Shown here: positions 20,185 through 29,600 of the stretch, one piece after another
Numbering within the stretch: position 1 is the first letter of the stretch
Layout of the letters: each line of letters begins with the position of its first letter
Origin: Variovorax flavidus
GTDB taxonomy: Bacteria > Pseudomonadota > Gammaproteobacteria > Burkholderiales > Burkholderiaceae_C
DNA: 64,000 nt
Assembly: GCF_030317145.1 (NCBI RefSeq)
Contig: NZ_JASZYE010000001.1
Span: forward strand, 1,860,001-1,924,000
Direction of reading: 5' to 3'
Position numbers and translations under genes: made by a program
The notes under the pieces: generated by a model
Databases searched by the model: none
What the model saw: only the letters and a program-made list of their open reading frames with translations
What the model was told of the DNA's origin: nothing

Positions 20185-20538
20185 TCAGGCTGCGGCGGCG
20201 GTTATCACGATCTCGATCTTGTACGCGGGGTTGGCCATCGCGGCCTGCACCGTCGCGCGCGGCGGCGTGTTGCCGGCGGGAACCCACGCATCCCACACCT
20301 CGTTCATCGCGACGATCTCCGTGATGTCGGCCAGGAAGATCTGCGTCATCAGGATCCGCGATTTGTCGCTGCCCACTTCCGCCAGGAGGCGATCGATCAT
20401 CCCGAGGACTTGCGCGGTCTGGCCACGGATGTCCTGCGAGGTGTCGTCGGGCACCTGGCCCGCGAGGTAGATCGTGCCGTTATGGACTGCCGTCTCGCTG
20501 AGGCGCGGACCGACGTGAAAGCGCTGGAGGGATGCCAT
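20185..20538 (-). CDS. RidA family protein (YjgF/YER057c/UK114)
   Basis: Small enzyme of 117 residues, probably trimeric. The arginine that holds the carboxylate of enamine/imine substrates is Arg94 in TPPRATVQA, and a Glu follows in KIEIVI (Glu109). Active RidA proteins release ammonia from reactive enamines made by PLP enzymes. It is the last gene of the aldo/keto reductase-ybaK-plsY-ridA unit. It matches the YjgH/Rid2-like length rather than strict RidA, so its exact subfamily is uncertain. Confidence 0.85.
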   Translation of the reverse strand: MASLQRFHVGPRLSETAVHNGTIYLAGQVPDDTSQDIRGQTAQVLGMIDRLLAEVGSDKSRILMTQIFLADITEIVAMNEVWDAWVPAGNTPPRATVQAAMANPAYKIEIVITAAAA

Positions 20539-20547
20539 GGGATGTTC

Positions 20548-21177
20548 CTATTTTTTCGAACCGAGCTTCGATTCGGTGCCGGCAGCGAGCCGGCGGATGT
20601 TTTCGCGGTGCCGCCAGATCAGCAGCAGGCTGATCGACACCAGCGCGAGAAGCACGACGAGGTCGAGCGGCCAGGCGATCTCGCCGCCGATGAGATAGTA
20701 GGCAGGCGCGAAGAAGGCCGCCACGATCGAGGCCAGCGACGAGTAACGGAAGAAGACGGCAATGATCAGCCAGGTGCTGCCGGTCGCCAGGCCCAGCAGC
20801 CAGTCGATGCCGAGCAGCGCGCCGGCCGCCGTCGCGACGCCCTTGCCGCCCTGGAAGCCGAAGAACACCGGGTAGAGGTGCCCCAGGAACGCCGCGAGCC
20901 CGGCCACTGCCGCGGTGCCCTGCCCCATGCCGAACTGCTGCCCGAAATGCTGGATCGCGAACACCGGCACCCAGCCCTTGAGCGCGTCGAGCAGCAGCGT
21001 CGCCAGCGCGGCGCCCTTGTTGCCCGAGCGCAGCACATTGGTCGCACCGGGATTCTTGCTGCCGTAGCTGCGGGGATCGGCCATGCCGAGGGCTTTGCTG
21101 ACGATCACTGCAAAGGACAGCGAACCCAGCAGGTAGGACAGGACGATCGCGATCAGCGAGGGAAGATAGGAACTCAC
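20548..21177 (-). CDS. plsY: Glycerol-3-phosphate acyltransferase
   Basis: Inner-membrane enzyme that moves an acyl group from acyl-phosphate to glycerol 3-phosphate, the first step of phospholipid synthesis. It has 209 residues with several membrane helices. The conserved PlsY motifs are GSKNPGATNVLR (about 35-46), GHLYPVFFGFQGGKGVAT and the C-terminal IWRHRENIRRL. The start is a GTG at 21177 with GGAG eight bases upstream, giving the usual short N-terminus before the first helix; a longer frame to 21321 overlaps ybaK and is rejected. Confidence 0.95.
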   Translation of the reverse strand: MSSYLPSLIAIVLSYLLGSLSFAVIVSKALGMADPRSYGSKNPGATNVLRSGNKGAALATLLLDALKGWVPVFAIQHFGQQFGMGQGTAAVAGLAAFLGHLYPVFFGFQGGKGVATAAGALLGIDWLLGLATGSTWLIIAVFFRYSSLASIVAAFFAPAYYLIGGEIAWPLDLVVLLALVSISLLLIWRHRENIRRLAAGTESKLGSKK

Positions 21178-21229
21178 AGTGTCTCCGGGCCGGCAATCCC
21201 GGCGGCACGCCTCCGACCGAGGCAGCCGG

Positions 21230-21721
21230 CTATTCTGCCAGCGCGCAATGCACCGTCTTGGCGCCGAGCAGCTTGACGCAGACCTGCGGGTCGATCCCGA
21301 CGAGATAGCCGCGCCGACCACCGTTGATCGCGATCTTCGGCAGTTCGAGGATGGTCGACTCGATGTACACCGGCATCTCGCGCCGCGTCCCGAAAGGCGA
21401 CGTACCGCCGACGAGATAGCCGCTGTGCCGGTTCGCGACCTCGGGCTTGCAGGGCTCGACCGACTTGGCGCCGATCTGCCGCGCCAGGTTCTTGGTCGAG
21501 ACCGTGCGGTTGCCGTGCATCAGGACGATCAGCGGCTTTGCATCCTGGTCCTGCATCACTAGCGTCTTGACCACGGTGAACGGGTCGAAGCCGAGCACTT
21601 CGGCGCTGTGCTGTGCGCCGCCGTGCTCGAGGTACTCGTACGGATGCTCGGTGAACGCGACGCCATTCGCCCGCAACAACTGGGTTGCGGGCGTTTCGGA
21701 GACGTGCGTCTTCTTGCTCAT
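21230..21721 (-). CDS. ybaK: Cys-tRNA(Pro) deacylase, YbaK/EbsC family
   Basis: Editing protein of 163 residues that hydrolyses Cys-tRNA(Pro) in trans. The conserved VVKTLVM lysine, the HGNRTVSTKNLAR segment and GGTSPFGTRR of the YbaK group are all visible. It lies between the aldo/keto reductase gene (10-base gap) and plsY on the minus strand. The start at 21721 gives MSKKTHVSETPAT, normal for the family. Confidence 0.92.
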   Translation of the reverse strand: MSKKTHVSETPATQLLRANGVAFTEHPYEYLEHGGAQHSAEVLGFDPFTVVKTLVMQDQDAKPLIVLMHGNRTVSTKNLARQIGAKSVEPCKPEVANRHSGYLVGGTSPFGTRREMPVYIESTILELPKIAINGGRRGYLVGIDPQVCVKLLGAKTVHCALAE

Positions 21722-21731
21722 GGCCCGGTGC

Positions 21732-22793
21732 TCAGGCCGCCGGATCGCGCAGTTCCCAGCGGATCTTGTCGATTTCCGCCAGGAGTTCGGGCGACAGCGT
21801 GGTGCCCCAGGCGTCCAGGTCTTCATCGAGCTGTGCCACGGAGGTCACGCCGATGATGGTGCTCGCCACCTGCCACTTGGTGTAGCAGAAGGCCAACGCC
21901 AGCTGGGCCGGCGTCAGGCCATGGTCCTTCGCCAGGGCGTTGTAGCGACGCGCGGCCGCGAGCGCATCCGCGCGGCCCCAGCGCTGCTTGCGCACCGATT
22001 CATAGCTGGAAATGCGCGCACCCTGGGGCGCATCGGGCCCTTCGGTGCCGCCCAGGTCGTACTTGCCGGTCAGCAGGCCGAAAGCCAGCGGCGAATAAGC
22101 CAGCAGCGAGACACCGAGACGGTGCATCGTCTCGTCCAGGCCGTTCTCGTGCGTGCGGCCGATCAGGCAGTAGAAGTTCTGCACGGTCGCCACGCGCGGC
22201 AGGCCATGCTGCTCGGCGAGCCTCACGAACTCATGCACACCGTACGGCGTCTCGTTCGACAGGCCGATCGCGCGCACCTTGCCAGCCTTCACCAGCTTGC
22301 CCAGCGCTTCGAGCTGCTCATGGATCGACGTCTCGGACCGTTCCTTGGTCGGGTCGTAGTAGGTCGCGCCGAAGATCGGCACATTGCGTTCCGGCCAATG
22401 GATCTGGTAGAGGTCGATCACGTCGGTCTTCAGGCGCTTCAGGCTGCCCTCGCACGACGCGGCAATGTCGGCGGGCGTCATGCCGCCGCCTTCGCGCACC
22501 CACGGCATGCCACGTGACGGCCCGGCCACCTTGGTGGCCAGCACGATCTTCTGGCGCATGCCCGGGTTCCTGGCGAACCAGTTGCCGATGATGGTTTCGG
22601 TGGCGCCGAAGGTTTCCTTGCGGGTCGGCACCGCGTACATCTCGGCTGTGTCGATGAAGTCGACGCCGCGTTCGAACGAACGATCGAGGATGGCATGGGC
22701 AGTGGGTTCGTTGACCTGCTCGCCGAAGGTCATGGTGCCGAGGCAGATCGGCGTGACATGAAGGTCGCTCTGACCGAGTTGGATTTTTTGCAT
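21732..22793 (-). CDS. Aldo/keto reductase, Tas-like
   Basis: NADPH-dependent reductase of 353 residues with a TIM-barrel fold. The catalytic tetrad is visible as Asp and Tyr in FIDTAEMYA, Lys in LATKVAG and His in YQIHWPE. The opening MQKIQLGQSDLHVTPICLGT and the long loop with GGGMTPADI resemble E. coli Tas. The natural substrate is unknown. It is the first gene of the ybaK-plsY-ridA unit and divergent from the alpha/beta hydrolase gene, with 92 bases between starts. Confidence 0.9.
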   Translation of the reverse strand: MQKIQLGQSDLHVTPICLGTMTFGEQVNEPTAHAILDRSFERGVDFIDTAEMYAVPTRKETFGATETIIGNWFARNPGMRQKIVLATKVAGPSRGMPWVREGGGMTPADIAASCEGSLKRLKTDVIDLYQIHWPERNVPIFGATYYDPTKERSETSIHEQLEALGKLVKAGKVRAIGLSNETPYGVHEFVRLAEQHGLPRVATVQNFYCLIGRTHENGLDETMHRLGVSLLAYSPLAFGLLTGKYDLGGTEGPDAPQGARISSYESVRKQRWGRADALAAARRYNALAKDHGLTPAQLALAFCYTKWQVASTIIGVTSVAQLDEDLDAWGTTLSPELLAEIDKIRWELRDPAA

Positions 22794-22885
22794 GGGCGAA
22801 ATGCTACCTGCTGGCACGCCGGCGCGTTGCCGTGTGTCGTGCACCTGACTGTGCGGCTGCGCCCGCGTCCTTATCATCGGCGCCG

Positions 22886-23803
22886 ATGTACCAAGCCCTC
22901 CGCATTTCGCGCAGCGAATTCGTTCCCGTCCGCAACCTGAGCTACCACGTGCGCATGTGGGGCGAGCCCGCACCCGCCCGGCCGCCGCTGGTGCTGCTGC
23001 ATGGCTGGATGGATGTCGCGGCTTCCTGGCAGTTCGTGGTCGATGCGCTGGCCGAATCGCGCTGGATACTGGCGCCCGACTGGCGCGGCTTCGGCCTCAC
23101 GGCCGGCGGCAATGTCGACAACTACTGGATGCCCGACTACCTGGCCGACCTCGACTGGCTGCTGGACCACTATGCGGGCGACGCTCCCGTTGACCTGGTC
23201 GGCCACAGCATGGGGGGCAATGTCGCCATGCAATACGCCGGCGTCCGGCCACAGCGGATTCGCCGGCTGGTGAACCTCGAAGGCTTCGGCATGCCCGCCT
23301 TCGAGCCCGAGCAGGCACCGGCACGCTACGCGAAGTGGATCGATGAACAGAAGCGTCTGCATCGTGGCGAAATGGCGCTGGCGAGCTATTCGGCGGTCGA
23401 CGGCGTCGCGCGGCGCCTGATGAAGACCAATCCGCGCCTCTCCCCGGACAAGGCCGACTGGCTTGCCGCCCACTGGTCCGCCCCCCGGCCGCACGCCGAT
23501 GGCAGCGACCGGTGGGAAATTCTGGGCGACCCGGCTCACAAGATCATCAACGCCCACATCTTCCGCTGCGACGAAATGCTGGCGCTGTACGCCGCCATCG
23601 CCGCGCCGGTGCTGGCGGTCGAGGCATCGGACGACAGCCTCAGCCAATGGTGGAAAGGCCGCTACACCCTGGCCGAATACCACGAGCGCCTGAAGAAGGT
23701 GCCCGACGCCCGCATCGCTCGCGTGGAGGACGCCGGCCACATGCTTCACCACGACCAGCCAGCGCGCGTGGCGTCGCTGATCGAGAACTTCCTGCTCGGC
23801 TGA
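22886..23803 (+). CDS. Alpha/beta hydrolase
   Basis: Cytoplasmic hydrolase of 305 residues without a signal peptide. HGW (about 39-41) forms the oxyanion hole, GHSMG at 106-110 carries nucleophile Ser108, and His in DAGHMLHHDQP near the C-terminus completes the triad. The cap region (about 145-210) is polar and helical. The fold family covers esterases, epoxide hydrolases and dehalogenases, so the substrate cannot be stated. It lies 92 bases upstream of prfB on the same strand. Confidence 0.85.
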   Translation: MYQALRISRSEFVPVRNLSYHVRMWGEPAPARPPLVLLHGWMDVAASWQFVVDALAESRWILAPDWRGFGLTAGGNVDNYWMPDYLADLDWLLDHYAGDAPVDLVGHSMGGNVAMQYAGVRPQRIRRLVNLEGFGMPAFEPEQAPARYAKWIDEQKRLHRGEMALASYSAVDGVARRLMKTNPRLSPDKADWLAAHWSAPRPHADGSDRWEILGDPAHKIINAHIFRCDEMLALYAAIAAPVLAVEASDDSLSQWWKGRYTLAEYHERLKKVPDARIARVEDAGHMLHHDQPARVASLIENFLLG

Positions 23804-23895
23804 AAGGCCCTTCCGCCCGCTCCGCCCCCTCCGGACCGGGCGTGGCCCGGCATGAGAAAATGCACGGTTTTCCCCGAACACCGTCAGGACACCCC

Positions 23896-25000
23896 ATGGA
23901 TGCAGAGCAAATCAACCAAATTGGCGCAACCCTCGCGGACCTGAGCGCCCGGACCTCCGATTTACGGAGGTATCTTTGACTACGATGCCAAAGCCGAACG
24001 TCTGAGGACGGTCAACGCATCGCTCGAAGATCCCAACGTCTGGAACGACCCGAAGAAAGCCCAGGAGCTGGGCAGGGAGAAGAAGTCGCTCGACGACGTG
24101 GTCGTCACGCTCGACCGGCTCACCAGCGGGCTCTCGGACAACACCGAGCTCTTCGAGATGTCGAAGGAAGAAGGCGACATGGACGGCCTTCAGGCCATCG
24201 CCGATGACGCCGCCAAGCTCGAGGCCGACATCAAGCAGCTCGAGTTCCGCCGGATGTTCAACAACCCGGCCGATCCGCTGAACGCCTTCGTCGACATCCA
24301 GGCCGGCGCCGGCGGCACCGAAGCCTGCGACTGGGCCAGCATGTTGCTGCGCCAGTACCTGAAGTACGCGGAGCGCAAGGGCTTCAAGACCCAGATCGAG
24401 GACGAGACGCCGGGCGACACCGCAGGCATCAAGGGCGCGACCATCAAGGTCGAGGGCGACTACGCCTTCGGCCTTTTGCGCACCGAAACCGGCGTGCACC
24501 GGCTCGTGCGCAAGTCGCCCTTCGACTCCTCGGGCGGGCGCCATACCAGCTTCGCGAGCATCTTCGTCTACCCGGAAATCGACGACTCGATCGAGATCGA
24601 GATCAATCCGGCCGATGTGCGCACCGACACCTTCCGCGCGAGCGGCGCAGGCGGCCAGCACATCAACAAGACCGACTCGGCCGTGCGGCTGACGCACATC
24701 CCGACCGGCATCGTGGTGCAGTGCCAGGACGGCCGCAGCCAGCACAGTAACCGCGACGTTGCGTGGAAGCGCCTGCGCTCGCGGCTGTACGACCACGAGA
24801 TGCGCAAGCGCCAGGAAGAGCAGCAGAAGCTCGAGGACAGCAAGACCGACGTGGGCTGGGGCCACCAGATCCGCAGCTACGTGCTGGACAACAGCCGCAT
24901 CAAGGACCTGCGCACCAACGTCGAAATCTCGGCCACGCAGAAGGTGCTGGACGGCGACCTCGACGCCTTCATCGAAGCCTCGCTCAAGCAGGGAGTCTGA
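23896..25000 (+). CDS. prfB: Peptide chain release factor 2, with programmed +1 frameshift
   Basis: Terminates translation at UGA and UAA. The gene is two frames: 23896-23976 and 23978-25000, joined by skipping base 23977; together they give 367 residues against 365 in E. coli. The first frame ends after 27 codons at an in-frame TGA (23977-23979). SPF (in [11 protein letters not shown]) is the stop-codon-reading motif of RF2, and GGQ at 252-254 triggers peptide release. Low RF2 would stall at the internal TGA and favour the shift, so the protein controls its own level. Its stop overlaps the start of the HAD gene as TGATG. Confidence 0.97.
23962..23980 (+). promoter_or_regulatory. prfB +1 recoding signal
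   Basis: An internal Shine-Dalgarno-like GGAGG at 23966-23970 is followed by TAT, then the slippery CTT TGA C (23974-23980). Spacing and wording match the E. coli RF2 site from GG TAT CTT TGA C onward. The downstream frame encodes the rest of RF2. Confidence 0.97.
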
Positions 25001-25686
25001 TGCAGGGCCCGAAGCACAAGGTGGAAGCACTGATCTTCGACATGGACGGCACCATGATCGATTCCATGCCCTGGCATGCCAGGGCATGGGTCGAGTACGG
25101 GCGCCGCAACGGCCTGACGATCGACATACCGCATTTCATGCGGCGGACCACCGGGCGCACGGGCTTCGAATGTGCGTGCGAACTCATGGGACGCGAGGTC
25201 AGCCAGGCCGAGAGCGCCGCCATCATGGAACACAAGGAATCCATCTACCGCGAGTTGTTCGGCGCGGAGTTCCGCGAAGTCGCAGGATTCCGGACCTTCG
25301 CCAGCAGCGCCGTCGCGCACGGCCTCAAGATCGCGGTGGGGACAGCCGGCGACAGGCACAACATCGCCTTCACGATGTCGAATCTGCGCATGACGCCCGC
25401 CCCGCTCGCCATCGTCGGGGGCGATGAAGGCTTCCCCGGCAAGCCCCAGCCGGCCATCTTTCTCGAAGCCGCCCGCCGCATCGGCGCGACGCCCTCGCGC
25501 TGCGTCGTCTTCGAAGACGCGCCCTTCGGCATCGAGGCCGCGCGCCGCGGCGGCATGCTCGCGGTCGCGGTCTGCACCACCCATAGCGCCTCCGAACTCG
25601 CGGGGCCGCACGTGATTGCGGCCGTGCGTGACTACAACGAACTAGCTAACTCAAACTTTCTGGAGACACTCGATGCTGTTGCGTGA
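25000..25686 (+). CDS. HAD family hydrolase, beta-phosphoglucomutase-like
   Basis: Phosphatase or mutase of 228 residues. The nucleophile motif is FDMDGTMIDS (Asp14, Asp16), the Thr/Ser motif is VGTAG, Lys is in GKPQP, and the acidic motif is VFEDAPFGIEAA. The helical cap after motif I places it with the beta-phosphoglucomutase/phosphonatase-like subgroup; the substrate is unknown. It is coupled to prfB by TGATG and overlaps pepN by 14 bases, so these genes form one transcript. Confidence 0.88.
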   Translation: MQGPKHKVEALIFDMDGTMIDSMPWHARAWVEYGRRNGLTIDIPHFMRRTTGRTGFECACELMGREVSQAESAAIMEHKESIYRELFGAEFREVAGFRTFASSAVAHGLKIAVGTAGDRHNIAFTMSNLRMTPAPLAIVGGDEGFPGKPQPAIFLEAARRIGATPSRCVVFEDAPFGIEAARRGGMLAVAVCTTHSASELAGPHVIAAVRDYNELANSNFLETLDAVA

Positions 25687-28366
25687 TGCCCAAGGCCAAC
25701 CGATTGCGATCCGTCGCGAGGACTACAGCGCGCCTGCCTACTGGATCGACACCGTCGACCTCACCTTCGACCTCGACCCCGCCAAGACCCGCGTGCTCAA
25801 CCGCATGCGCCTGCGTCGCAATCCCGACGTGGCGCCCGAGCCACTGCGCCTCGACGGCGACGAGCTGAACCTGGCCCGCGTGCTGGTCGACGGCCAGGGC
25901 GCATCGTTCCGCATGGACGTCGACCAACTCGTGATCGACAACCTGCCCGATGCCTTCGAACTGGAGATCTTCACCACCTGCTGCCCGGTGAAGAACACCA
26001 AGCTCATGGGCCTGTTCGTGAGCGAGGACACCTTCTTCACGCAGTGCGAGGCCGAGGGCTTCCGCCGCATCACCTACTTCCTCGACCGCCCGGACGTGAT
26101 GGCGAGCTACACGGTCACGCTGCGCGCGGCCAAGGCTGCCTACCCCGTGCTGCTGTCCAACGGCAACCTGGTCGAACAGGGCGACCTGCCCGAAGGCCGG
26201 CACTTCGCGAAGTGGGTCGATCCCTTCCGCAAGCCGAGCTACCTGTTCGCGCTCGTCGCCGGCAAACTCGTTGCACGCGAGCAGCGCATCAAGGCGCGCA
26301 ACGGCAGGGAGCATCTGCTGCAGGTCTACGTGCGCGCCGGCGACCTCGACAAGACCGAGCATGCGATGAACTCGCTGATCAACTCGGTGATGTGGGACGA
26401 AGCCCGCTTCGGCCTGCCGCTCGACCTCGACCGCTTCATGATCGTCGCGACCAGCGACTTCAACATGGGCGCGATGGAGAACAAGGGCCTGAACATCTTC
26501 AACACGAAGTACGTCCTCGCCAACCAGGCCACCGCCACCGACGCCGACTACAGCAACATCGAGAGCGTGGTCGGCCACGAATACTTCCACAACTGGAGCG
26601 GCGACCGCGTGACCTGCCGCGACTGGTTCCAGCTCTCGCTCAAGGAAGGCCTGACCGTCTTCCGCGACCAGGAGTTCAGCCAGGACCTGTGCGCCGATGC
26701 ATCGGCGCGCGCCGTCAAGCGCATCGAGGACGTGCGCGTGCTGCGTACGGCGCAGTTCCCCGAGGATGCCGGCCCCATGGCCCACCCGGTGCGGCCCGAC
26801 AGCTACATCGAGATCAGCAACTTCTACACCGTCACCATCTACGAGAAGGGTGCGGAGGTCGTCCGCATGATGCAGACGCTGGTCGGCCGCAAGGGCTTCG
26901 AGCGCGGCATCACGCTGTACTTCGAGCGCCATGATGGCCAGGCCGTGACCTGCGACGACTTTGCGCAGGCGATTGCCGATGCGAATCCCGAATCGGACCT
27001 CGCGCGCCTGCTGCCGCAGTTCAAGCGCTGGTACAGCCAGGCCGGCACGCCGCGCCTGGCCGCGCATGGCGTGTACGACGCCTCTGCGCGCAGCTACACG
27101 CTGAGCTTCGTGCAGAGTTGTGCGCCCACGCCGGGCCAGCCGTCGAAGGACCCCTTCGTGATCCCGGTCAACATCGGCCTGCTGGGCGCGGACGGCCGTG
27201 AACTGCCGCTGCAACTCGAAGGCGAATCAGGCGCGGTCGAAGGCACCCGGACCCTCGTGCTGACGCGCGCTGGCGAGCAGGTCACCTTCGTCAACATCGA
27301 CGCCGAGCCAGTGCCTTCGATCCTGCGCAGCTTCAGTGCGCCGGTGATCCTCGACTACGAGTACACCGACGCCCAGTTGCTCACCCTGCTGGCCAACGAT
27401 CCCGATCCGTTCAACCGCTGGGAAGCGGGCCAGCGCCTCGCGCTGCGCGCCGCGGTGCGCGCCATCGCGACGCCGCCGGCCGGCACCCACGAGTTGCCGC
27501 TGAACGACGCCTTCGTCGACGCGATGCGCGGCGTGCTGCGCCATCCGACGCTCGACGCCGCGTTCAAGGAACTCGTGCTCACGCTGCCTTCGGAAACCTA
27601 CATCGCCGAGCAGCTGGAAGTGGTCGACCCGCAGCGCGTGCACGTCGTGCGCGAAGCCATGCGCGCACAACTCGCTACCGCCCTCTTCGCCGACTGGGAG
27701 CATGTGTACGAGCAGAACCGCGACACCGGCGCCTACACGCCCGACCCGGTCTCGTCGGGCCGCCGCGCACTGGCCGGCATCGCGCTGACCCACCTGTGCC
27801 TTGCCGCGCGCGCCACGGGCGACACGGTCTGGCCGGGCAAGACGCTCCAGCGCTTCAAGGACGCGGGCAACATGACCGATCGCTTCAACGCCCTCAACGC
27901 GCTGGTCGCTTCCGGCCACGCATTGGCGGCACAGGCACTCGCTCGCTTCCACGAGATCTTCAAGAACGAAGCGCTCGTGATCGACAAGTGGTTCTCGCTG
28001 CAGGCCGGCGCACCCGACCGCGGCGGCGACATCCTGCCGCTGGTGAAGCAGCTGATGAAGCACCCGGATTTCTCCATCAAGAACCCGAACCGCGCCCGCA
28101 GCGTGATCTTCAGCTATTGCAGCGCCAACCCCGGCGCACTGCACCGCCCCGATGCGGCCGGCTATGTGTTCTGGAGCGACCGCGTGATCGAGCTCGACGC
28201 GATCAATCCGCAGGTTGCAGCGCGCCTCGCGCGAGCGCTCGACCGCTGGAGCAAGCTGGCCGAACCCTATCGCAGCGCCGCACGCGAAGCCATCGCCCGC
28301 GTCGCCGCCCGACCCGACCTCAGCAAGGACACGCACGAAGTCGTTACGCGTGCCCTGACGGCCTGA
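25673..28366 (+). CDS. pepN: Aminopeptidase N
   Basis: Zinc M1 aminopeptidase of 897 residues, close to the 870 of E. coli, removing N-terminal residues from peptides in the cytoplasm. The exopeptidase motif GAMEN lies about 35 residues before HEYFH at 302-306, the HExxH zinc site; the third ligand is Glu in LKEGLTVFRDQEF. A GGAG site lies upstream of the ATG, inside the end of the HAD gene. It is followed 21 bases later by fbp. Confidence 0.97.
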   Translation: MLLRDAQGQPIAIRREDYSAPAYWIDTVDLTFDLDPAKTRVLNRMRLRRNPDVAPEPLRLDGDELNLARVLVDGQGASFRMDVDQLVIDNLPDAFELEIFTTCCPVKNTKLMGLFVSEDTFFTQCEAEGFRRITYFLDRPDVMASYTVTLRAAKAAYPVLLSNGNLVEQGDLPEGRHFAKWVDPFRKPSYLFALVAGKLVAREQRIKARNGREHLLQVYVRAGDLDKTEHAMNSLINSVMWDEARFGLPLDLDRFMIVATSDFNMGAMENKGLNIFNTKYVLANQATATDADYSNIESVVGHEYFHNWSGDRVTCRDWFQLSLKEGLTVFRDQEFSQDLCADASARAVKRIEDVRVLRTAQFPEDAGPMAHPVRPDSYIEISNFYTVTIYEKGAEVVRMMQTLVGRKGFERGITLYFERHDGQAVTCDDFAQAIADANPESDLARLLPQFKRWYSQAGTPRLAAHGVYDASARSYTLSFVQSCAPTPGQPSKDPFVIPVNIGLLGADGRELPLQLEGESGAVEGTRTLVLTRAGEQVTFVNIDAEPVPSILRSFSAPVILDYEYTDAQLLTLLANDPDPFNRWEAGQRLALRAAVRAIATPPAGTHELPLNDAFVDAMRGVLRHPTLDAAFKELVLTLPSETYIAEQLEVVDPQRVHVVREAMRAQLATALFADWEHVYEQNRDTGAYTPDPVSSGRRALAGIALTHLCLAARATGDTVWPGKTLQRFKDAGNMTDRFNALNALVASGHALAAQALARFHEIFKNEALVIDKWFSLQAGAPDRGGDILPLVKQLMKHPDFSIKNPNRARSVIFSYCSANPGALHRPDAAGYVFWSDRVIELDAINPQVAARLARALDRWSKLAEPYRSAAREAIARVAARPDLSKDTHEVVTRALTA

Positions 28367-28387
28367 CCTATCAAGGACCCCCAATAC

Positions 28388-29398
28388 ATGGCTCAACAGA
28401 AGATCTCACTCACCCGCTACCTCGTCGAACAGCAACGCGCCGACGGCCTCATCCCCGGCCAGCTGCGTCTGCTGCTCGAAGTGGTCGCACGCGCCTGCAA
28501 GAGCATCAGCCAGGCCGTCAACAAGGGCGCGCTCGGCGGCGTGCTCGGCACGGCCGAGAGCGAGAACGTGCAGGGCGAGGTGCAGAAGAAGCTCGACATC
28601 ATCGCCAACGAAGTACTCATTGAGGCCAACGAATGGGGCGGCCATCTCGCCGCGATGGCGAGCGAGGAAATGGACAGCATCTACGTCGTGCCCAACCGCT
28701 ATCCGCAAGGCGAGTACCTGCTGCTGTTCGATCCCCTCGACGGCTCGAGCAACATCGACGTGAACGTGAGCATCGGCACCATCTTCAGCGTGCTCAAGAA
28801 GCCGGACGACACGCCCGGCGTGCAGGAGGCCGACTTCCTGCAGGCAGGCAGCAAGCAGGTCGCGGCCGGCTACTGTATCTATGGCCCGCAGACCACGCTG
28901 GTGCTGACTGTCGGCAGCGGCGTCGCGATGTTCACGCTCGACCGCGAGCAGGGTTCCTTCATGCTGACGCAAGAAGACATCCAGATCCCGGCCGACACCA
29001 GGGAATTCGCGATCAACATGAGCAACATGCGCCACTGGGACGCCCCGGTGAAGCGCTACATCGACGAATGCCTCGCCGGCAAGGAAGGTCCGCGCGGCAA
29101 GGACTTCAATATGCGCTGGATTGCCAGCATGGTGGCCGACGTGCACCGCATCCTGATGCGCGGCGGCGTCTTCATGTACCCCTGGGACAAGCGTGAGCCC
29201 GAGAAGGCCGGCAAGTTGCGCCTGATGTACGAGGCCAACCCCATGAGCTGGATCGTCGAACAGGCGGGTGGCGCCTCCACCAACGGCAAGAAGCGCATCC
29301 TCGACCTGGAGCCGTCGAAGCTCCACGAACGCGTGGCTGTTGTGTTGGGGTCAAAAAATGAGGTCGAGCGGCTGACTCGCTATCACGACCCGCTATAA
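28388..29398 (+). CDS. fbp: Fructose-1,6-bisphosphatase class I
   Basis: Gluconeogenic enzyme that releases phosphate from fructose 1,6-bisphosphate. It has 336 residues. The metal-binding segment [13 protein letters not shown] and the substrate segment with MYEANPMSW are typical of class I enzymes. It ends the prfB-HAD-pepN-fbp run. Its last codons and stop contain the promoter of the following tRNA gene. Confidence 0.97.
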   Translation: MAQQKISLTRYLVEQQRADGLIPGQLRLLLEVVARACKSISQAVNKGALGGVLGTAESENVQGEVQKKLDIIANEVLIEANEWGGHLAAMASEEMDSIYVVPNRYPQGEYLLLFDPLDGSSNIDVNVSIGTIFSVLKKPDDTPGVQEADFLQAGSKQVAAGYCIYGPQTTLVLTVGSGVAMFTLDREQGSFMLTQEDIQIPADTREFAINMSNMRHWDAPVKRYIDECLAGKEGPRGKDFNMRWIASMVADVHRILMRGGVFMYPWDKREPEKAGKLRLMYEANPMSWIVEQAGGASTNGKKRILDLEPSKLHERVAVVLGSKNEVERLTRYHDPL

Positions 29399-29399
29399 T
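29372..29399 (+). promoter_or_regulatory. Promoter of tRNA-Thr, inside the fbp 3' end
   Basis: A perfect -10 box TATAAT is at 29394-29399 and a -35 box CTGACT at 29372-29377, 16 bases apart. The -10 box contains the fbp stop codon TAA (29396-29398). The tRNA begins 10 bases after the -10 box. Confidence 0.8.
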
Positions 29400-29409
29400 C
29401 GAGGGCTTA

Positions 29410-29485
29410 GCCGGTGTAGCTCAGTCGGTAGAGCAGCTCATTCGTAATGAGAAGGTCGGGTGTTCGATTCATCTCTCCGGCACCA
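29410..29485 (+). tRNA. tRNA-Thr (anticodon CGT)
   Basis: 76-base tRNA with encoded CCA at the end. The anticodon loop TTCGTAA gives CGT, reading ACG. There is one T-T mismatch in the acceptor stem (position 6 with 67), and the T-stem uses G-T pairs; both can be tolerated. Confidence 0.95.
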
Positions 29486-29496
29486 ATCGAAGCAAG

Positions 29497-29531
29497 AAGG
29501 TCTGTTACCACCCCGGTAGCAGACCTTTTTT
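29497..29531 (+). terminator. Terminator after tRNA-Thr
   Basis: AAGGTCTG pairs with CAGACCTT and TACC pairs with GGTA around a short loop, followed by T6. It lies 11 bases after the tRNA and isolates it from the next gene. Confidence 0.92.
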
Positions 29532-29600
29532 GTTGATCACGTACAGCCGCGTATGTGGTTGAACTCGTCGCCTGGACTGGCGCCAGGTCCTACACGTCGC

